Shown: positions 6,041-9,334 of the stretch, one piece after another | Layout of the letters: the number at the start of each line of letters is the position of its first letter | Position numbering within the stretch: position 1 is the first letter of the stretch | NCBI GenBank assembly: GCA_945901195.1 | Contig: CAMDKB010000162.1 | Span: forward strand, 1-9,334 | Source: Rhizobium sp. Q54 | Lineage (GTDB): Bacteria > Pseudomonadota > Alphaproteobacteria > Rhizobiales > Beijerinckiaceae | DNA length: 9,334 bases | Direction of reading: 5' to 3' | The notes under the pieces: generated by a model | Told to the model about the DNA's origin: nothing | What the model saw: only the letters and a program-made list of their open reading frames with translations | The model's database searches: none | Program-made: the position numbers and the translations under genes

Positions 6041-8125
6041 TCAGCGCGCGGTTTCGCTGGAGGCGACCCGGGCGGCATTGGGCGCTTTGGCCATCATTGA
6101 ATCGATCCGTTCACGTTCGCGATTAAAATCGGTAATCTGCTGACGGGTGAGCTGGCGGGTCCGGGCAAGACGAATGCGCAACGGGTCCACGTAATTTCCA
6201 TTGACGATGACTTCGTAGTGCAAATGCGGCCCTGTCGACAGGCCCGTATTTCCAACATACCCAATGACCTGCCCCTGCCGGACGCGAACGCCCTCTGCGA
6301 TACCCCGCGCGAATCCCGATTGGTGATTGTAGGTCGAAACGTAGCCGTTTCCGTGCTGAATCTCGATCCGGTTGCCGTATCCTGACTCGCGTTTAGCCTT
6401 GATCACCACGCCGTTGCCCGCTGCAACGATCGGAGTGCCAATTTTGGTCGCCCAGTCCACACCCGTATGCATGCGTGAGTAGCCGAGGATTGGATGACGA
6501 CGCCAACCGAAGCCTGAACGCTGCTCGCCGGCTTCAACGGGTTTGCGGATGAGGAATTTCCGGTTCGATTTGCCTGTGCTGTCAAAATAATCGATTGTGC
6601 CTTCCCGATCGAAATTGAAGCGGTAATACTTGAAGGTTTCATTACGGGCGGTGATTGATGCGTAGAGCATTTCGGGTGCCCCGTCGCGCTCTTCGCTTTC
6701 TGCATAGAACACTTCAAAAGCGTCGCCACCGGTCACTGAGCGGTTGAAATCGACATCATTGGCAAAAATACGAACAAGATCATCAATGGTGCGTTTGGGT
6801 ATTTGCTGTTTAAGGGAAGTCTCATAGAAACTGCTATAGAGGCGCATGCCGCCGGGGCTATCCTCGTCCTCATCGGAAACCGGGGCGCGCACGCGGGGCG
6901 CTGGTCGATTTTCCGTTCGCGCGACCAGCACATATTCGCCAACGTCATTGATCGCTACGGTGCCTTCAAGGCTCTCGTCGTTGTAGATCGATAGCCGGGC
7001 GACTTTTGGTTTTCCGGAATTGTCGATGTCCGTAAGCAGGATCTTGAGCTTCTGGCCTTCCTGCACACCTGTCTGGCCGCGCCGTCCGCTCAGTGCTGCG
7101 GTGATAGCACGAGACTGGGCGGGCGACGCGCCTTGTGCGCCGAGAATTTGCTCCAGTCTCTCATTATGCTTCACGACAATGAGCTTTTCCGCAGAATCAA
7201 TATCCTTGCTGTCAAGCGCGGAAAATTTCGGGATGACCGTCACGTTCTCTGCAACCATCTTCACTTGAATGGAGGAGAACGGCGACGGAATTGTCGGAGC
7301 GTTCAACGATGCATAGCCAAGGGTTCCTGCGCCTATTCCAGCGCGGCTGGTGCGCATCAACAACATCTGAGGGGGCAAAGGCAGACTCGGGCGGGCGCCG
7401 CTGCCGATAATGCCTTTCAGGTGCTCGTTCACCTGGGCCTGAATTTCATCGATGCTCAATGAGAAACGGCTGTTCGCCAAATCGCCGGGTGTCAGATTTT
7501 CGGAAATAAAGGACACATCAGCGTCTTCGCGCTCGGTCTCGCTTTCGGGAGCAGTTTCACCCGGAGTTGGGTCACCTCCCAATAATTTCAGAGGATTAAA
7601 CGCAGGGACATCATTGGCAAAACCAATCGGGCCCATCGCCAGAGTCGTGCCAATATGAACAAAGCTGCGGGTGCGGACAATTTCACGGTCGCCGGCCCTG
7701 ACAGTGGTCGATGCACGAAAGGCCTGGCGTGCGGCAATAATATCCACCGGGCGCGAGAGCCTGTCGCCCTTGTTGTTCTGGCTGACGGTGCCATCACTCG
7801 CCGACGACGGCCGGTCCCGGGCTACAAATTCTGGCGCTTCGGCCAGACGCGAGCTGTAATTCAGAGCGGCGAAAATTGCTGAACCGATCAGTCCAGCACC
7901 GGCCACACCGGTCAGGATAGTCCCGCTTAGCCAGCGGATTGAAACACGGCGATGATCATTGTGGGTTTGTGCACTGCCGCCGGACTCGATCGGGGGATCA
8001 AGACCCAAATCGACAATCTCACCAACGCGCTCGAGACGCCGCTCCGACGAGCTCCATCTTTCGCTGTATTGGGAGTTTCGCAGATCCGCCACGCTTGATT
8101 TCCATTCAATTGGCCGTCCGGGCAC
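6041..8125 (-). CDS. Membrane-anchored M23 (LytM) cell-wall endopeptidase, MepM-like
   Basis: A 694-residue peptidoglycan peptidase. Residues 1-63 are polar and presumably cytoplasmic; about 64-89 is one transmembrane segment, placing the rest in the periplasm. Residues 92-300 are linker-like but contain FNPLKLL (176-182). A LysM/OapA-like domain lies at about 313-364 (KLIVVKHNERLEQILG ... GVQEGQKLKILL), then a MepM-type middle domain at about 430-530. The catalytic M23 domain follows GFGWRRHPILG (538-548): zinc ligands His553, Asp557 and His636, with His601 and His634 as catalytic histidines (HTGVD, YNHQS, HLHYE). All key residues are present, so it should cleave DD-crosslinks. The start read here is GTG at 8123-8125; a stop lies upstream at 8198-8200 with no ATG between. 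GTG at codon 12 is an alternative. It resembles rhizobial polar-growth peptidases such as RgsM, but orthology is unproven. Confidence 0.92.
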   Translation of the reverse strand: MPGRPIEWKSSVADLRNSQYSERWSSSERRLERVGEIVDLGLDPPIESGGSAQTHNDHRRVSIRWLSGTILTGVAGAGLIGSAIFAALNYSSRLAEAPEFVARDRPSSASDGTVSQNNKGDRLSRPVDIIAARQAFRASTTVRAGDREIVRTRSFVHIGTTLAMGPIGFANDVPAFNPLKLLGGDPTPGETAPESETEREDADVSFISENLTPGDLANSRFSLSIDEIQAQVNEHLKGIIGSGARPSLPLPPQMLLMRTSRAGIGAGTLGYASLNAPTIPSPFSSIQVKMVAENVTVIPKFSALDSKDIDSAEKLIVVKHNERLEQILGAQGASPAQSRAITAALSGRRGQTGVQEGQKLKILLTDIDNSGKPKVARLSIYNDESLEGTVAINDVGEYVLVARTENRPAPRVRAPVSDEDEDSPGGMRLYSSFYETSLKQQIPKRTIDDLVRIFANDVDFNRSVTGGDAFEVFYAESEERDGAPEMLYASITARNETFKYYRFNFDREGTIDYFDSTGKSNRKFLIRKPVEAGEQRSGFGWRRHPILGYSRMHTGVDWATKIGTPIVAAGNGVVIKAKRESGYGNRIEIQHGNGYVSTYNHQSGFARGIAEGVRVRQGQVIGYVGNTGLSTGPHLHYEVIVNGNYVDPLRIRLARTRQLTRQQITDFNRERERIDSMMAKAPNAARVASSETAR

Positions 8126-8172
8126 ATGTGTTTCAACGAGCCGGCAGGAGGGAATCTCCGAATTGCCTTGTG

Positions 8173-8201
8173 AACATGGCCAAGTCGGGTGAATCCGTCA
8201 A
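8173..8201 (-). promoter_or_regulatory. Candidate promoter of the M23 peptidase gene
   Basis: On the minus strand, TTGACG (complement of 8196-8201), a 17-base spacer and CATGTT (complement of 8173-8178) form a plausible sigma-70-type promoter. It would give a leader of about 40 nt before the GTG start. The -35 box is good; the -10 box matches only three of six positions. Confidence 0.35.
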
Positions 8202-8370
8202 TTGCGATCAACGGGAAAACCCTCAAGTCCACGAAATAGCATAGGCGGAGGCAAAATGGCTCAAATAGGGCAGGGCTGACGGGAGGGCAGCCAGCGAAAA
8301 TCCACCAGGATTCGTAATCCTGTCATGTGGGTGAGATAAAAATACATTGAAAAACAGGAATATGGCCTAA
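8202..8370. other. Non-coding spacer between the M23 and rRNA promoters
   Basis: No coding frame is convincing here. The most distinct element is a perfect 7-bp inverted repeat with a 3-base centre at 8306-8322 (CAGGATT-CGT-AATCCTG). Read as a 5-bp stem with loop TTCGTAA it looks like the anticodon arm of a tRNA-Thr(CGU), but no D arm, T arm or acceptor stem surrounds it. A weaker repeat, GGCTG/CAGCC, lies at 8274-8292. No terminator with a U-run is visible. Confidence 0.4.
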
Positions 8371-8413
8371 TTTTATTGCACTGCAATGAAAAAAATGAAG
8401 TTTTTTAAAAAAC
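8371..8413 (+). promoter_or_regulatory. UP-element-like A/T tract with two palindromes, upstream of the rRNA promoter
   Basis: This tract is strikingly A/T-rich beside its GC-rich surroundings and ends five bases before the -35 box. It contains two perfect palindromes: ATTGCA-C-TGCAAT at 8375-8387 and GTTTTTTAAAAAAC at 8400-8413. A/T tracts here in rRNA promoters bind the RNA polymerase alpha C-terminal domain and raise transcription. The first palindrome could instead be a regulator site. Composition and symmetry are seen; binding is inferred. Confidence 0.6.
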
Positions 8414-8417
8414 TCCG

Positions 8418-8446
8418 TTGACAGCTCCGAGTGGTTCCCCCTATAA
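8418..8446 (+). promoter_or_regulatory. Ribosomal RNA operon promoter
   Basis: TTGACA (8418-8423), exactly 17 bases, then CTATAA (8441-8446): a perfect -35 box and a -10 box matching consensus closely when read CTATAA/TATAAG. It is the strongest promoter-like signal in the window and points at the 16S gene. Transcription should begin near 8453, giving a leader of about 386 nt. The bases just after the -10 box are C/G-containing, as in stringently controlled promoters. Confidence 0.85.
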
Positions 8447-8520
8447 GCACAACACCGGCGGCGGTCATGCCTTTGGCGGACGGTTTTCTCCGGTCTTCTC
8501 GAGCTTATCGGGTGTACCAA

Positions 8521-8560
8521 ACTCTGATAATCTGCCAATGTACGGCAGGCTTATCAGAGT
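8521..8560 (+). other. Long hairpin in the rRNA leader
   Basis: ACTCTGATAA (8521-8530) pairs perfectly with TTATCAGAGT (8551-8560). Inside, CTGCC (8532-8536) pairs with GGCAG (8544-8548), leaving loop AATGTAC and a small internal loop. This makes a stem of about 15 bp. No U-run follows, so it is not an intrinsic terminator. A second hairpin, GATAGC/GCTATC (8561-8581), follows directly. The pair may include the boxB-like element or act in leader folding. Confidence 0.6.
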
Positions 8561-8605
8561 GATAGCGGTCCTTCTGCTATCGCATCTGCGGTTGAGCTTG
8601 AATGC

Positions 8606-8616
8606 GCTGTTTGACA
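8606..8616 (+). promoter_or_regulatory. boxA-like rRNA antitermination site
   Basis: GCTGTTTGACA matches E. coli rrn boxA GCTCTTTAACA with two mismatches, and the following AATTA also resembles the E. coli continuation. boxA RNA binds NusB-NusE to protect untranslated rRNA transcripts from Rho termination. A small stem CGCA/TGCG at 8581-8590 upstream could serve as boxB. The embedded TTGACA (8611-8616) is part of boxA rather than a -35 box, since no -10 box follows at the right distance. Confidence 0.65.
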
Positions 8617-8645
8617 ATTAAATCGGAAGAAAGAGAAACGTGGAC

Positions 8646-8669
8646 GGCGGATGTCCTTGCGGACACGCC
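8646..8669 (+). other. Leader hairpin downstream of boxA
   Basis: GGCG (8646-8649) pairs with CGCC (8666-8669) and TGTCC (8652-8656) with GGACA (8661-8665), with a two-base GA bulge and loop TTGC. The hairpin sits immediately after the boxC-like GTGGACGG stretch. It is likely a pre-16S folding or processing element; the pairing is seen directly. Confidence 0.5.
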
Positions 8670-8707
8670 AACACAGGGCAACCTGGGTTGAGTGTCAGAG
8701 AGACATA

Positions 8708-8823
8708 CTGACGGTCACGTTTTCTAAGCACACCATACGATGTCGTCGTGAGACGAAATCGGATGTGCTTGGGACTCGTCAAATGAGGCGTCTCGCAAGA
8801 GACGTAATTTAGTGACCAGTCAG
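8708..8823 (+). other. Three-way-junction RNA structure just before 16S
   Basis: CTGAC (8708-8712) plus GGTCAC (8713-8718) pair with GTGACC (8812-8817) plus GTCAG (8819-8823), an 11-bp stem with a single bulged A at 8818. It encloses two hairpins. One is AAGCACA/TGTGCTT (8726-8732 with 8764-8770), continued by CGAT/ATCG and TCGTC/GACGA around a GTGA loop. The other is CGTCTC/GAGACG (8789-8804) around a GCAA tetraloop; both loops are of GNRA type. The structure ends 15 bases before mature 16S, so it probably guides folding or 5' maturation. Confidence 0.6.
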
Positions 8824-8838
8824 GAACTTATCTCAATT

Positions 8839-9334
<496 letters not shown>

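Larger units (their letters stand above)
8453..8838 (+). ncRNA. Pre-16S rRNA leader
   Basis: The transcribed leader between the rRNA promoter and the 5' end of mature 16S. It is packed with stem-loops and has a boxA-like antitermination site followed by the purine-rich stretch GGAAGAAAGAGAAACGTGG (8625-8643), characteristic of rhizobial rRNA leaders. The GTGGACGGC part (8640-8648) resembles boxC. Antitermination proteins (NusB/NusE/NusG/NusA) are expected to load here, and the structures help fold and process pre-16S. The start is estimated from the promoter; the 5' half before 8521 has no clear structure. Confidence 0.75.

Noticed and set aside
7927..8232. 101-codon minus-strand frame starting upstream of the M23 gene
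   Set aside because: It overlaps the M23 coding start in another frame and resembles no family; the M23 frame continues through it with a clear TM segment.
8418..8621. 67-codon open frame on the plus strand between the M23 gene and 16S
   Set aside because: It begins inside the rRNA -35 box and spans the untranslated leader, including its hairpins and boxA; the protein has no recognisable feature.
8611..8639. A second rRNA promoter using TTGACA at 8611-8616
   Set aside because: No -10-like box lies 16-18 bases downstream, and the sequence is better explained as boxA.

Overview
This window is chromosomal DNA of an alphaproteobacterium, most likely order Hyphomicrobiales (Rhizobiales). The main evidence is the 5' third of a 16S rRNA gene at the right edge, with a short alphaproteobacterial V3 helix and a rhizobial-style rRNA leader. 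Gene content agrees: a glyoxalase II next to a small methyltransferase, a glutamyl-Q tRNA(Asp) synthetase, and a membrane-anchored M23 peptidase with a central FNPLKLL segment. Genus cannot be fixed by reading alone.

Layout, left to right. (1) 1-390: 5' part of gloB on the minus strand and the divergent spacer to a SAM-dependent methyltransferase (391-1194, plus). (2) 1128-3391, minus: a two-gene unit in which a transmembrane chemoreceptor (MCP) is read first and a four-helix cytochrome b561 second, joined by an ATGA stop/start overlap. The b561 gene runs 67 bp into the end of the convergent methyltransferase gene. (3) 3482-4961, minus: an AlkA-type DNA glycosylase followed by a serine carboxylesterase/phospholipase, with two small stem-loops between them. 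(4) 5117-6016, plus: gluQ, which ends only 24 bp from the convergent end of the next gene. (5) 6041-8125, minus: a 694-residue M23 endopeptidase built like E. coli MepM, with an added N-terminal cytoplasmic part. (6) 8126-8838: a non-coding region holding the candidate peptidase promoter, a strong rRNA promoter (TTGACA, 17 bp, CTATAA) with an A/T-rich upstream element, and a structured leader of about 386 nt. (7) 8839 to the edge: 16S rRNA.

Most genes are housekeeping: methylglyoxal detoxification, alkylation repair, tRNA modification, cell-wall remodelling and ribosome synthesis. I found no defence system, CRISPR array, insertion sequence, integrase or toxin-antitoxin pair, and no sign of recent transfer. 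The observations most worth a second look are the translationally coupled chemoreceptor/cytochrome b561 pair, which could be a redox-sensing unit, and the elaborately folded rRNA leader, including a long hairpin and a three-way junction just before 16S. Neither is clear evidence of a wholly new system.
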